This document shows positions 37,354-46,014 of a DNA stretch of 64,000 nucleotides, piece after piece. Position 1 is the first letter of the stretch. Every line of letters starts with the position of its first letter. The translations under genes and the position numbers were made by a program. The stretch comes from Leifsonia sp052114085 (lineage in GTDB: Bacteria > Actinomycetota > Actinomycetes > Actinomycetales > Microbacteriaceae): positions 744,001-808,000 of the forward strand of contig NZ_JBFREB010000001.1 in the NCBI RefSeq assembly GCF_052114085.1, in the 5' to 3' direction. The notes beneath the pieces were generated by a model. That model was not told where the DNA came from. It saw nothing but the letters and a program-made list of their open reading frames with translations, and made no database searches.

Positions 37354-38695
37354 GGGTGGCCCCCTCTCCGTTGGCTCCCTCGGTCACGGGGACCGGATCG
37401 GGGGTGTAGCGGATGCGGTCCACGCGACGACCGTCGAGGCGCTCGACCCGCAGCGTTCCGCCCTCGATGGGGACCTCGTCGCCGACCTTCGGCAGCCTCC
37501 CCAGTTCGTTCATGACGAACCCGGCCACGGTCTCGTACGGCCCGTCCTCCGGAACCGTCACGCTCGCGCGCTCCTCCAGCTCGTCAGGGCGCAGGATGCC
37601 GGGGAACGTGATCGAGTCGCGCCCGCGGATCACGCCGGCTCGAGTGCGGTCGTGCTCGTCGGCGACCTCGCCGACGATCTCCTCCACCAGGTCTTCCAGG
37701 GTCGCGATGCCCGAGGTGCCTCCGTACTCGTCGACGACGATGGCGAGCTGGTAGCCGCGGGCGCGCAGTTCGCCGAGCAGAGTGTCGAGGCCCATGGTCT
37801 CGGGCACGCGCAGGGCATCCGTCATCAGGGCCGACGCCGGCACGCGCCCGCGGCGCTGCCGCGGGACGGCGACCGCCTGCTTCACGTGCACAACACCCAG
37901 CACATCGTCGATGTCGTCGCCGATCACCGGGAACCGGGAGTAGCCGGTCTTGCGGGCGAGGTCGCTGACCGCCTGCGCCGGATCTGTGCGCTGCACCGCC
38001 TCGATGCGCGGCCGCGGCGTCATGACGTCGGAGGCCGATCGACTGGAGAAGGCGAGGGTACGGCTCAGGAGGGTCGCCGTGTCCTCCTCCAGAACGCCCG
38101 CGCTCGCCGAGCGTCGCACCAGCGAGGACAACTCGTCGGCCGTGCGGGCGCCGGAGAGCTCCTCCTTCGGCTCGATCCCGACCAGTCGAAGGATGCCGTT
38201 GGCCGTGCCGTTGAGAAGCGCGACGAATGGACGGAACACCGTGGTGAACACCGTCTGGAACGGGATGACGAGCTTCGCCGTCGCCAAGGGGAGAGCCAGC
38301 GCGAAGTTCTTGGGGACGAGTTCGCCCAGGATCATGGAGAGCAGTGTCGCGACTGCGATCGCGACGATGGTAGCGATCGGCATCACGGCGCCCTCCGGCA
38401 GACCGGTCGCCGTCAGCGGGCCGCGGAGGAGCGAACTGATCGCCGGCTCCATCGTGTAACCGGTGAGCAGCGTGGTGAGCGTGATGCCGAGCTGAGCGCT
38501 CGACAGGTGGGTCGACGTGATCTTCAGCGCGGCGATGGTCATCGTCAGCCGCGACTCTCCGCGCGCTCTCCGCGCCTCCAGGTCACCGCGGTCGAGGTTC
38601 ACCAGCGCGAACTCGCTCGCGACGAACAGGCCGGTACCGATCGTCAGCAGGAGGCCGACCCCGAGCATGATCCACTCAGAGAGCACGGGGCTCAC
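37346..38695 (-). CDS. CNNM/CorC-type membrane protein with CBS and CorC-C domains (first of pair)
   Basis: This 449-residue protein has a CNNM domain (about 1-190, with FVASEFALVNLDR, LGITLTTLLTGYT and GELVPKNFAL), two CBS domains (about 215-340) and a C-terminal CorC/HlyC domain (about 355-435). GTG 38695 is chosen as the start because it begins just before the first hydrophobic helix; another GTG follows three codons later. Possible -10 TATACT on the minus strand at 38771-38766 would give a leader of about 60 nt. Confidence 0.92.
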   Translation of the reverse strand: MSPVLSEWIMLGVGLLLTIGTGLFVASEFALVNLDRGDLEARRARGESRLTMTIAALKITSTHLSSAQLGITLTTLLTGYTMEPAISSLLRGPLTATGLPEGAVMPIATIVAIAVATLLSMILGELVPKNFALALPLATAKLVIPFQTVFTTVFRPFVALLNGTANGILRLVGIEPKEELSGARTADELSSLVRRSASAGVLEEDTATLLSRTLAFSSRSASDVMTPRPRIEAVQRTDPAQAVSDLARKTGYSRFPVIGDDIDDVLGVVHVKQAVAVPRQRRGRVPASALMTDALRVPETMGLDTLLGELRARGYQLAIVVDEYGGTSGIATLEDLVEEIVGEVADEHDRTRAGVIRGRDSITFPGILRPDELEERASVTVPEDGPYETVAGFVMNELGRLPKVGDEVPIEGGTLRVERLDGRRVDRIRYTPDPVPVTEGANGEGATHE

Positions 38696-38765
38696 CTCGC
38701 ACGGTGAGCGGCGGGCGTACCGGAGCGGATCGGCGTCTAGAGGGAGGGTCGTCCATGTGGCCGCC

Positions 38766-38771
38766 AGTATA
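38766..38771 (-). promoter_or_regulatory. Possible -10 element of the CNNM pair
   Basis: TATACT on the minus strand, about 70 nt before the GTG start. The 212-bp divergent region also has TAGCAT (38876-38881) facing the VOC gene. Confidence 0.35.
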
Positions 38772-38907
38772 TCGAGACGGAATGCGGGTCGCCCGAGGAT
38801 TCCCGGGCGGATTCCCAGGAGCGGCACGGCTCCTAGACCACCGATTCCACTAGCCCCTCCGAGCGACGACCGGCGTAGCATCCCGCCCGGATGAAGGAGG
38901 AATCATC

Positions 38908-39285
38908 ATGTTGGAGTCATCTGTCACATACTCCGTCCTTCCTGCCTCCGACCTGCAGCGCGCCACGGCGTGGTACCGCGACAAGCTGGAGCTCGAACCG
39001 GAGCGGACCACCGACGGCGGAGTGCTGTACGGCACCGGGTCGGACAGCAAGATCTTCGTGTACGAGACCGGGAATGCGGGCACAGCGCAGAACACCGCGA
39101 TGTGCTGGCTGGTCGACGACATCGAGGCCGTGATGGCCCACCTCAGGGAGAAGGGCGTGGTCTTCGCGGACTACGACTTCCCCGGATTGCACACCGAGAA
39201 CGGGATCGCGACCGACGACATGGGGCGGTCGGCGTGGTTCCAGGACAGCGAGGGCAACTACCTCTGCCTGACCCAGGAGGCCTGA
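38908..39285 (+). CDS. Single-domain VOC (glyoxalase-like) protein
   Basis: This 125-residue protein is one vicinal-oxygen-chelate module that would work as a dimer. It begins VTYSVLPASDLQRATAWYRDKLEL and ends with the typical WFQDSEGNYLCLTQ. GGAGGA lies 7 nt before the ATG, and TAGCAT at 38876-38881 may be the -10. Substrate unknown; resistance proteins of the bleomycin-binding type share this fold. Confidence 0.87.
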   Translation: MLESSVTYSVLPASDLQRATAWYRDKLELEPERTTDGGVLYGTGSDSKIFVYETGNAGTAQNTAMCWLVDDIEAVMAHLREKGVVFADYDFPGLHTENGIATDDMGRSAWFQDSEGNYLCLTQEA

Positions 39286-39304
39286 CCCGACCGCCCGGGA
39301 CCCG

Positions 39305-40387
39305 TCAGCGCCGCCAGCGTGCGCGGAGGTACTGCGGCGGCCAGTAGCCGATCTCCACGCCGAGTTCATGCGCGGCCCGCAGCGGGAAGTGCGGGTCGCG
39401 GAGGAGTTCGCGCGCCAGCATGACCGCGTCCGCCTGACCGCTCTCGACGATCTCGGCGGCCTGCTCCGCGGTGGTGATCAGGCCGACGGCGCTCACATCC
39501 ACTTCGGACGTGCTGCGGACGTGGTGCGCGAACGGCACCTGGTAGCCCGGCTCGACGGGTATGCGGATCCCGGCCTGGATGCCGCCGCTGGAGATGTCGA
39601 AGAAGTCGGCGCCCGCCTTCTCCGCCCAGGCTGCCACAGTGGCCGTCTGGTGCTCGTCCCAGCCGCCTTCGGTCCAGTCGCTCGCCGAGAAGCGGACGAA
39701 CAGGGGAGTGCCGGGTGCTTCCTCGCGCACGGCGGCGACCACGCGCAGCAGGAGCCGGGCGCGGTTCTCCAGGGAGCCGCCGTACTCGTCGGTGCGCTGG
39801 TTGGAGAGGGGGGAGAGGAACTGGTGCAGCAGGTAGCCGTGAGCCGCGTGGATCTCGAGCACGCGGAATCCCGCGTCGATGGAGCGGCGGGTGGCGCTCC
39901 GGAAGTCGTCGACGATCGTGTCGATTCCCGCCGCGTCGAGTTCTTCCGGCACGTCGAAGCCTTCGAACGGGATCGCGGAGGGGGCGACCGTACGCCAGCC
40001 GCCTTCGCCCTCCGGGACGGTGCCGGCCTTGCCGTCGAAGCCCCAGGCGGGCCAGTTCGACGCCTTGCGGCCCGCGTGTGCGAGCTGGATGCCCGGAACG
40101 GCGCCCTGCTCCTCGATGAAGGCGACGATCGGCTTCCAGGCGTCGCGCTGCTCGTCCGTCCAGATCCCGGTGTCGCGCGGGCTGATACGCCCCTCGGGGC
40201 TGACGGCGGTCGCCTCGGTGAAGACGAGACCGCTGCCGCCGGTGGCGAACGAGCCCAGGTGCACGAAGTGCCAGCTGTTCGGGACGCCCGACTCGTCGAG
40301 GACGGAGTACTGGCACATCGGCGAGGTCCAGATGCGGTTGCGGACGGTGACCCCGCGCAGGGTCAGGGGATCGAAAAGAGAGGGCAT
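39305..40387 (-). CDS. Old yellow enzyme family NAD(P)H:flavin oxidoreductase (YqjM/NamA type)
   Basis: This 360-residue FMN TIM barrel has SPMCQYS (the Cys near the flavin, YqjM-class hallmark), HLGSFATGGSGLVFTEATAV, QLAHAGRKAS (the His-Ala-Gly substrate loop) and EIHAAHGYLLHQFLSPLSNQRTDEYGGS. It reduces activated C=C bonds of enones and quinone-like compounds. A TTAGAT lies just before the start, and the GGAGGT is too close to act as a normal ribosome site, so it may be leaderless. Confidence 0.93.
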   Translation of the reverse strand: MPSLFDPLTLRGVTVRNRIWTSPMCQYSVLDESGVPNSWHFVHLGSFATGGSGLVFTEATAVSPEGRISPRDTGIWTDEQRDAWKPIVAFIEEQGAVPGIQLAHAGRKASNWPAWGFDGKAGTVPEGEGGWRTVAPSAIPFEGFDVPEELDAAGIDTIVDDFRSATRRSIDAGFRVLEIHAAHGYLLHQFLSPLSNQRTDEYGGSLENRARLLLRVVAAVREEAPGTPLFVRFSASDWTEGGWDEHQTATVAAWAEKAGADFFDISSGGIQAGIRIPVEPGYQVPFAHHVRSTSEVDVSAVGLITTAEQAAEIVESGQADAVMLARELLRDPHFPLRAAHELGVEIGYWPPQYLRARWRR

Positions 40388-40395
40388 ACCTCCAT

Positions 40396-41013
40396 CTAAG
40401 ACCCGAGGGCTTCCAGATATGCCCGAAGATCCTGCGGAGTCGTGAAGACATGGCCGGTGATGCCGAGGGCTTCCGCTCCGCGCACGTTGGCCTCCTTGTT
40501 GTCGATGAAGACCGTCTGCGCAGGTGTCACGCCGAGTTCCGCGCACACGTGCTCGAAGATCTCACGGCTCGGCTTGATCGTGCCGAGCTCGCCGCTGACG
40601 AAGACCTTCTCGAAGAGGTCGCCGAGGGTGCCGTGGCGGAAGTACGAACCGAAGTCGCGGCCCGCGTTCGACAGCAGAGCCATCCGCGTGCCGCCCGCCT
40701 TCAGGTCGAGCAGCACGTCGAGCGTGTCGTGGTCGATGGTGAGCCAGCTGCGGAAGTCGGCCAGCCACAGACGGTGGATTGTCGCGTCGCCCCAGCTCTC
40801 GCCGAGCTCCCGCTCGATGCCCCGCCAGTACGACTGGATGCTCAGCGTGCCCTGGTCGAGCGCATCCCGGTGACGCCAGTAGGCCGGCCAGAACACCTGC
40901 GTATCCCCGCCGGCCAGCTCGGCCAGGGCCGCGCGGTCGTCCTGTGTCGGGGTCACCGAGATGACCTCGCCATAGTCGAACACGATCACCTTTCCGGGGA
41001 TGCTGATCGCCAT
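40396..41013 (-). CDS. HAD-superfamily hydrolase (haloacid dehalogenase-like)
   Basis: This 205-residue HAD protein begins VIVFDYGEVI, has ALLSNAGRDF (motif II), GTIKPSREIFEHV (motif III Lys) and VFIDNKEANVRGAEALG (motif IV). The first motif has DYG rather than DxD, as in the YihX-like group of sugar phosphatases. ATG 41013 follows TAGGTT by 6 nt, so it is likely leaderless. The stop lies 8 bp before the oxidoreductase start, on the same strand. Confidence 0.87.
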   Translation of the reverse strand: MAISIPGKVIVFDYGEVISVTPTQDDRAALAELAGGDTQVFWPAYWRHRDALDQGTLSIQSYWRGIERELGESWGDATIHRLWLADFRSWLTIDHDTLDVLLDLKAGGTRMALLSNAGRDFGSYFRHGTLGDLFEKVFVSGELGTIKPSREIFEHVCAELGVTPAQTVFIDNKEANVRGAEALGITGHVFTTPQDLRAYLEALGS

Positions 41014-41082
41014 GGTCACAACCTATCGTGAGGTCCGAAGGGGTTCTATGGTCACGGATCACACGACGAGCGGAGGCGACCG

Positions 41083-41946
41083 GTGACGGGATGGCAGAGC
41101 TGGGACGAGCAGGACGCGGCCGCGTGGATCGCGGTGCCGCGGGACGCGAGCGATAAGTACTCGCGCGGCGTACTCGGGGTGGTGACCGGTTCCGAGCTCT
41201 ACCCGGGCGCCGCCGTGCTGGGTGTCGAGGGCGCGTCCCGCACCGGTGTCGGGATGATCCGCTACCTCGGCGCCGACCGCCCGTCCGACCTGGTGATCCG
41301 TCGTCGGCCGGAGGTCGTCACGGCGTCCGGCCGGGTGCAGGGGTGGCTGATCGGCTCCGGGATGGATGCGACCTCACGGCCCGACGACGACGCTCACCGG
41401 CTGCGTGCGGCGCTGCGTGACGGCCGTCCGCTGGTGATCGACGCGGGCGCTCTCGATCTGGTCGGACAAGCGTCCGCGCCGGTGATCGTCACGCCGCATT
41501 TCCGCGAACTGGCGACGATGCTCGCCACGGGGGCGGATGACGACTCGGACGCCGTGACCGCGGACGACATCGCGGCGGACCCGGCGGGGTGGGCTGTGCG
41601 CGCGGCGGACAGCCTCGGCGTGACGGTGCTGCTGAAGGGGCACACGACCCATGTCGCCGCGCCGGGTGGGCCGCTGTACACCGTCACGGCCGGACCGCCG
41701 TGGCTCGCCACCGCCGGCAGCGGGGACGTGCTCGGCGGGGTGCTCGGCGCCCTCGTGGCGACGCACGCGCGCGAGATCGACGAGGGCGGTCATGCGGCGC
41801 TCGCCGCCCTCGGTGCGACCGCCGCCTGGGTGCACGGCCGTGCGGCGGAACGCGTCTCGGACGGCGGCCCGATCGTGGCACTGGACATCGTCGGCGGCCT
41901 GCCCGGAGTGGTGCGCGACCTCGTCCGGTCCGTCGGCGACCGCTAG
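41083..41946 (+). CDS. nnrD: ADP-dependent NAD(P)H-hydrate dehydratase
   Basis: This 287-residue YjeF C-terminal/ribokinase-like enzyme repairs damaged NADHX/NADPHX. It shows KYSRGVLGVVTGSELYPGAAVL, VIDAGALDL, VTPHFRELATML, LLKGHTT and the catalytic ATAGSGDVLGG. It is a stand-alone dehydratase: the epimerase domain that is often fused is absent. GTG 41083 has GGAGG 7 nt upstream. Confidence 0.92.
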   Translation: MTGWQSWDEQDAAAWIAVPRDASDKYSRGVLGVVTGSELYPGAAVLGVEGASRTGVGMIRYLGADRPSDLVIRRRPEVVTASGRVQGWLIGSGMDATSRPDDDAHRLRAALRDGRPLVIDAGALDLVGQASAPVIVTPHFRELATMLATGADDDSDAVTADDIAADPAGWAVRAADSLGVTVLLKGHTTHVAAPGGPLYTVTAGPPWLATAGSGDVLGGVLGALVATHAREIDEGGHAALAALGATAAWVHGRAAERVSDGGPIVALDIVGGLPGVVRDLVRSVGDR

Positions 41947-41996
41947 CGGACGGCAGTTCAGGAGCGCGCCCGACGCATCCCCTAGGATGTGGCGCT

Positions 41997-43337
41997 ATGG
42001 GGATGGAAGCGGCGCCGGCGCGCGCCGAGGCGACCCCGGAAGCCGCGCCGGGCGCCGTCCACCGGGTGGTGCACAGCCCGCTGGCGCTGTGGATCGCGTT
42101 CCTCGTCGTGCACCTGGTGATCAGCGGTCTCGCCCTCGACCAGGGCAAGGGCCTCGGCGACGTCTTCCTCGTCTACAAGCCGTGGGCGCAGCTGGCGGCG
42201 CAAGGCACGCAGATCGTCGGGGTGAACTCCGACTGGGTGTACCCCTTCGGCGCGATCGTGCCGGTGATGCTCCCCCTGCTGTTCGGCGCTGACGGCTACG
42301 TCTGGGCCTGGCTGAACATGGTGTTGCTGCTCAACGCGGCCGCGTTCGCCGTGCTCATCGTCGGGCGCGAGCCGCGCCGCCTGATCGCCGCCTGGTGGTG
42401 GCTCGGGTTCCTGCTGCTGCTCGGCCCGATCGCCGTGGGGAGGCTGGATGCCGTCTCGGCCTCACTGGGGATCGTCGGACTGCTCTGGCTGACGTTGCAC
42501 GAGCGCGCCGCCGTGGTCGTGCTGACCGCCGCCACCTGGATCAAGGTCTGGCCGGCTGCCATGCTGCTCGCCGCCGTCGTCGCGATCCGCTCGCGCTGGC
42601 ACATCGTGCTCGTGGCCGTCGTGACTTCCGCGGTCATCGTGGCCGTGCCGCTGATCTTCGGGGCCGGGTGGCACATCCTGAGCTTCATCACGACGCAGAC
42701 CGACCGTGGGCTGCAGATCGAGGCGCCGGTGAGCACGATCTGGATGTGGCAGGCCGCATTACACGTGCCCGGGTCCGAGGTGTACTACGACCGGACGCTG
42801 CTCACCTTCCAGGTGAGCGGGCAGGGGACGGCGGCAGCCGGGTCGCTGATGAACCCGCTGTTCGCGCTGACGGCCGTGGTCGTGACGCTGATCGGCGTGC
42901 GCGCCATGCGGCGGGGGACGCCGTACACGCGCATCCTGCCGGAGCTGTCGCTGGCCCTCGTGACCGCGTTCATCGCGTTCAACAAGGTCGGTTCGCCGCA
43001 GTACGTCGTGTGGCTCGCGGCGCCGGTCGTGATCGGGCTCGCCTACCAGGGCCGGGGGTTCCGCATCCCGGCGATCCTCGTGCTGGTCACCGCCGGTCTC
43101 ACGCAGGTGTTCTACCCTTTCCTGTACGACTGGCTGCTGGTGCCGGACCCGGCGATGGTGGCCGTGCTGACCGTGCGTAACCTGATGTACTTCGTGATCC
43201 TGGGATGGACGGTCGCCGCGCTCTGGCGGCGGCGGCATCGCCAGGAGGCGGCCGGCGACCTGGTGCCGGCCCACGCGTGGCCGTTCCGGTCGGCACCCGG
43301 CGCGCACGCGGAACCGGTCGGCGGCGACCCGCGCTGA
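41997..43337 (+). CDS. Polytopic membrane glycosyltransferase, GT87/mannosyltransferase-like
   Basis: This 446-residue integral membrane protein has about ten hydrophobic helices and resembles the GT87 polyprenol-phosphate-mannose-dependent transferases of actinobacteria, for example GRLDAVSASLGIVGLLWLTLHERAAVVVLTAATWIKVWP near 144-182. Such enzymes extend mannose-containing envelope glycolipids, which is inference here. TAGGAT lies 8 nt before ATG 41997 (leaderless). The Asp-rich acceptor motif expected after helix 1 is weak, so the assignment is to the family only. Confidence 0.75.
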   Translation: MGMEAAPARAEATPEAAPGAVHRVVHSPLALWIAFLVVHLVISGLALDQGKGLGDVFLVYKPWAQLAAQGTQIVGVNSDWVYPFGAIVPVMLPLLFGADGYVWAWLNMVLLLNAAAFAVLIVGREPRRLIAAWWWLGFLLLLGPIAVGRLDAVSASLGIVGLLWLTLHERAAVVVLTAATWIKVWPAAMLLAAVVAIRSRWHIVLVAVVTSAVIVAVPLIFGAGWHILSFITTQTDRGLQIEAPVSTIWMWQAALHVPGSEVYYDRTLLTFQVSGQGTAAAGSLMNPLFALTAVVVTLIGVRAMRRGTPYTRILPELSLALVTAFIAFNKVGSPQYVVWLAAPVVIGLAYQGRGFRIPAILVLVTAGLTQVFYPFLYDWLLVPDPAMVAVLTVRNLMYFVILGWTVAALWRRRHRQEAAGDLVPAHAWPFRSAPGAHAEPVGGDPR

Positions 43338-43363
43338 CGCGGTCGCCTGAGAGGAGAGAAATC

Positions 43364-43672
43364 ATGCTGGTGGCGTTCTCTGTGGCACCGAGCGGGGGAG
43401 AGGGGGCCGACGCCTCGGTCCACGACGCCGTTGCGGCGGCCGTTCGCGTCGTTCGTGAGTCGGGCCTCCCGAATCACACGGACTCGATGTTCACGACCAT
43501 CGAAGGGGAGTGGGACGAGGTGTTCGACGTGGTGCGCCGAGCGACCGAAGCGGTCGGCCGGTTCGGCTCGCGGGTCTCGCTCGTTCTGAAGGCCGACATC
43601 CGGCCGGGTTACTCCGGCGAGCTGGATGGCAAGGTGCAGCGGCTCGAGGCTGCCCTCGAGCGGCAGGACTGA
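43364..43672 (+). CDS. MTH1187/YkoF-like thiamine-binding protein
   Basis: This 102-residue protein matches the MTH1187 family (DUF77): MLVAFSVAPSGGEGADASVHDAVAAAV and VLKADIRPGY. Family members form tetramers and some bind thiamine or HMP. GAGGAGAG precedes the ATG at about 6 nt. It is followed directly by a small membrane protein gene, one base after its stop. Confidence 0.88.
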   Translation: MLVAFSVAPSGGEGADASVHDAVAAAVRVVRESGLPNHTDSMFTTIEGEWDEVFDVVRRATEAVGRFGSRVSLVLKADIRPGYSGELDGKVQRLEAALERQD

Positions 43673-43673
43673 C

Positions 43674-43913
43674 ATGGATGTCTATACCGTCGTCGCCCTC
43701 GTCGTCGGCCTGTTCGTCGCCTTCGGCCCGTTCCTGGCGATCGTGGCAGTGCTCATCGGCGGTGTGCTCCTCGGCTGCGTGATCGTGGCGATCGTCGGAG
43801 CCGTGCGAACGAGCGTCTCGCGTCCGGAGGAGACCCGCGACGTCGATGTCGCCGAGTTCTTCGCGGAGCAATCGGACGCCGCGGTGGCCGTGGGTCGAAA
43901 CGATTCGATATAA
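43674..43913 (+). CDS. Small two-helix membrane protein, unknown
   Basis: This 79-residue protein has a hydrophobic N-terminal half (about 5-42, probably two helices with a Gly-rich turn) and an acidic tail (RPEETRDVDVAEFFAEQSD). I do not recognise a family. Its ATG is 1 nt after the stop of the thiamine-binding gene, which suggests coupling. Its stop codon TAA is part of the -10 (TAAGCT) of the next gene. Confidence 0.65.
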   Translation: MDVYTVVALVVGLFVAFGPFLAIVAVLIGGVLLGCVIVAIVGAVRTSVSRPEETRDVDVAEFFAEQSDAAVAVGRNDSI

Positions 43914-43922
43914 GCTGGGCGC

Positions 43923-45203
43923 GTGACCCCGCTTCTTGACGGGCCGACGAAGCTGTCGTCGGCCCGTATTCGTCTTGCCCTCCTGGCACTCGCCCTCGGC
44001 GGCTTCGGCATCGGATCGACCGAGTTCGTCGCGATGGGCCTGCTGCCCAACATCGCGCACGATCTGCTGCCGCAGCTCTACGCCGACTCGCCGACCGCCG
44101 CCAACGCGCAGGCCGGCTGGATCATCTCGGCGTACGCGCTGGGGGTGGTCGTGGGTGCTCCGACGATCGCCGCGTTCGCGGCTCGCTGGCCGCGCAAGAA
44201 GCTCATCCTCTGGCTGCTGGTTGCCTTCACCGTCGGCACCATCGCGTCCGCCGTCGCCCCGACCTTCCAGCTCGTGATGCTGGCGCGCTTCATCTCTGCG
44301 CTGCCGCACGGCGCGTACTTCGGCATCGCCTCGCTCGTCGCGGCGTCGCTGATGGGTCCGGGCAAGCGCGGCCGCGGGGTCGCCTTCGTGCTGTCCGGGC
44401 TGACCATCGCCAACGTGATCGGCGTGCCCACCATTACCTGGATCGGGCAGCACAACGGTTGGCGGATCGCCTACCTCGTCGTCGCCGCCATTTTCGCCCT
44501 GACCTTCGTCGCGGTCGCCTTCCTGGTGCCGTGGCAGGCCGGGAACGCGAAGGCCACGATGCGGAACGAGCTGCGCGCCTTCACACGTCTGCAGGTGTGG
44601 CTGGCGCTTGCGATCGGCGCGATCGGCTTCGGCGGGTTCTTCGCCGTGTACACCTACATCGCGCCCCTGGTGACCACGGTCACCGGGATGCCGGAGGCGA
44701 CCGTGCCGTTCGTCCTCGTCGTCGCCGGCCTGGGCATGACTGTCGGCAACCTGCTCGGCGGCCGTGCCGCCGACCAGAGCGTCAAGAACAGCATGCTGCT
44801 GTTCTTTGCGATCCTGCTGGTCGGCCTCGCGGTGCTGTGGCTGACCGCGGCCACCATCGTCGGTCTGCTGGTCTCCGTCTTCGTCGTCTCCGGGGCGTGC
44901 TCCGCACTCTCGCCGACCATCCAGACGCGCCTGATGGATGTGGCCCACGACAGCCAGTCCATCGCGGCCGCCCTCAACCACTCGGCGCTCAACATCGCGA
45001 ACGCGTCGGGCGCCGCACTCGGCGGACTGACGATCGCCGCCGGTTTCGGCTACCTGTCGCCGATCGTCGTTGGCGCCGTGCTGGCCGTTGCGGGCATCCT
45101 GCTCGCGCTGCTCTCGTTCTCGATCGACCGCTCGCGCGAGCGTCGCGGCGTCGACACCGGCGTCGTGCACGCCCAGCGGCCGGACCCGGTATCGGTCGAC
45201 TGA
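43923..45203 (+). CDS. MFS transporter, DHA1 (AraJ/Cmr-like) family
   Basis: This 426-residue 12-helix transporter starts with the DHA1 hallmark LGGFGIGSTEFVAMGLLPNIA, and RWPRKKLILW marks the loop after helix 2. It likely exports sugars, arabinose-like compounds or drugs. GTG 43923 lies 6 nt after TAAGCT (leaderless). Codons 6-15 form a perfect 12-bp hairpin, which is unusual so near a start. It is followed by a bidirectional terminator. Confidence 0.9.
   Translation: MTPLLDGPTKLSSARIRLALLALALGGFGIGSTEFVAMGLLPNIAHDLLPQLYADSPTAANAQAGWIISAYALGVVVGAPTIAAFAARWPRKKLILWLLVAFTVGTIASAVAPTFQLVMLARFISALPHGAYFGIASLVAASLMGPGKRGRGVAFVLSGLTIANVIGVPTITWIGQHNGWRIAYLVVAAIFALTFVAVAFLVPWQAGNAKATMRNELRAFTRLQVWLALAIGAIGFGGFFAVYTYIAPLVTTVTGMPEATVPFVLVVAGLGMTVGNLLGGRAADQSVKNSMLLFFAILLVGLAVLWLTAATIVGLLVSVFVVSGACSALSPTIQTRLMDVAHDSQSIAAALNHSALNIANASGAALGGLTIAAGFGYLSPIVVGAVLAVAGILLALLSFSIDRSRERRGVDTGVVHAQRPDPVSVD
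43939..43967 (+). promoter_or_regulatory. 12-bp hairpin inside the first codons of the MFS gene
   Basis: ACGGGCCGACGA (43939-43950) pairs perfectly with 43956-43967 around a 5-nt loop AGCTG. With the predicted transcript start at 43923 it would lie 16-45 nt into a leaderless message. Confidence 0.6.
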
Positions 45204-45266
45204 CCTAACGCGGTGCCCCGGCGTCGTAACGGAGGAGGCGCGGCTCGACACGCCGGCGAAACGCCG

Positions 45267-45312
45267 AAAACGGAGGAGGCCCGGACACCATCGGTCCGAG
45301 CCTCCTCCGTTT
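45267..45312. terminator. Bidirectional terminator between the MFS gene and the response regulator
   Basis: AAACGGAGGAGGC (45268-45280) pairs perfectly with 45300-45312, and CGGAC (45282-45286) pairs with GTCCG (45294-45298) inside. A-run and T-run flank the stem, so it works in both directions. Confidence 0.88.
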
Positions 45313-45327
45313 CCGCGGCAGGCCGCG

Positions 45328-45981
45328 TCAGTCGTTCTGGAGCAGGATGCCGTCCTGGATGGCGCGCTTCCGCAGCGCCACCTTCGTGCCGACGTCGTAT
45401 CCCGCCACCCGGTACTTCTCGCGGATGCGCTTGAGGTAGCTCTTCGCGGTCTCGTCCGAGATCCCCAGCTGGAACGCGACGGCCTTGACCGGCTCGCCGG
45501 CTCCGTACAGCGCCATCACCCGACGCTCCTGGGCGCTCAGCTTCGGCGCGCCGCCGACCTCGCCAGCGTTGAGCGCCAGGTCGAGCTCGGCCGAGATGAA
45601 CGACTCGCCCTTCTGTGCAGCGCGGATCGCCTCGACGATCATCTCCGCATCCTCGCTCTTCACGAGGTAGCCCATCGCCCCGGCCGCGAGCGCTTCGCGC
45701 ACCACCGCGGGCTCCGAGTAGGTGCTCATGAGCACGGTCGCCACGCCCGTCGTCTTCAGCGTCGACAGCTTCAGCGAGATCGGGATGTTGTCCTTGAGAT
45801 CCAGATCGAGCAGCACGACGTCGACCGGGAATTCCGGGTGCGTGAGGAGCTCGGGCCAGCTGGCCACCGCCGCCACCATCCGAATGTCGTCCGCGGCGTT
45901 GCGGATCCATTCCGTCAGCGCCCCGAGGAGCATCTTGTGGTCATCGACGATCGCGATCCGAATCGGCGGTTCCTCGCCCAT
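45328..45981 (-). CDS. LuxR/NarL-family response regulator
   Basis: This 217-residue regulator has a receiver domain with the acidic pair D13-D14, phosphoacceptor D59 (VVLLDLDL), K110 (GYLVKSED), and a LuxR-type helix-turn-helix at about 148-205 (LSAQERRVMALYGAGEPVKAVAFQLGISDETAKSYLKRI). It is the last gene of the operon with the kinase and its membrane partner, 33 bp after the partner. Target genes cannot be told. Confidence 0.94.
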   Translation of the reverse strand: MGEEPPIRIAIVDDHKMLLGALTEWIRNAADDIRMVAAVASWPELLTHPEFPVDVVLLDLDLKDNIPISLKLSTLKTTGVATVLMSTYSEPAVVREALAAGAMGYLVKSEDAEMIVEAIRAAQKGESFISAELDLALNAGEVGGAPKLSAQERRVMALYGAGEPVKAVAFQLGISDETAKSYLKRIREKYRVAGYDVGTKVALRKRAIQDGILLQND

Positions 45982-46014
45982 GTCGTGCCTTTCTGTTTCC
46001 CGGTCCGGACTGGT

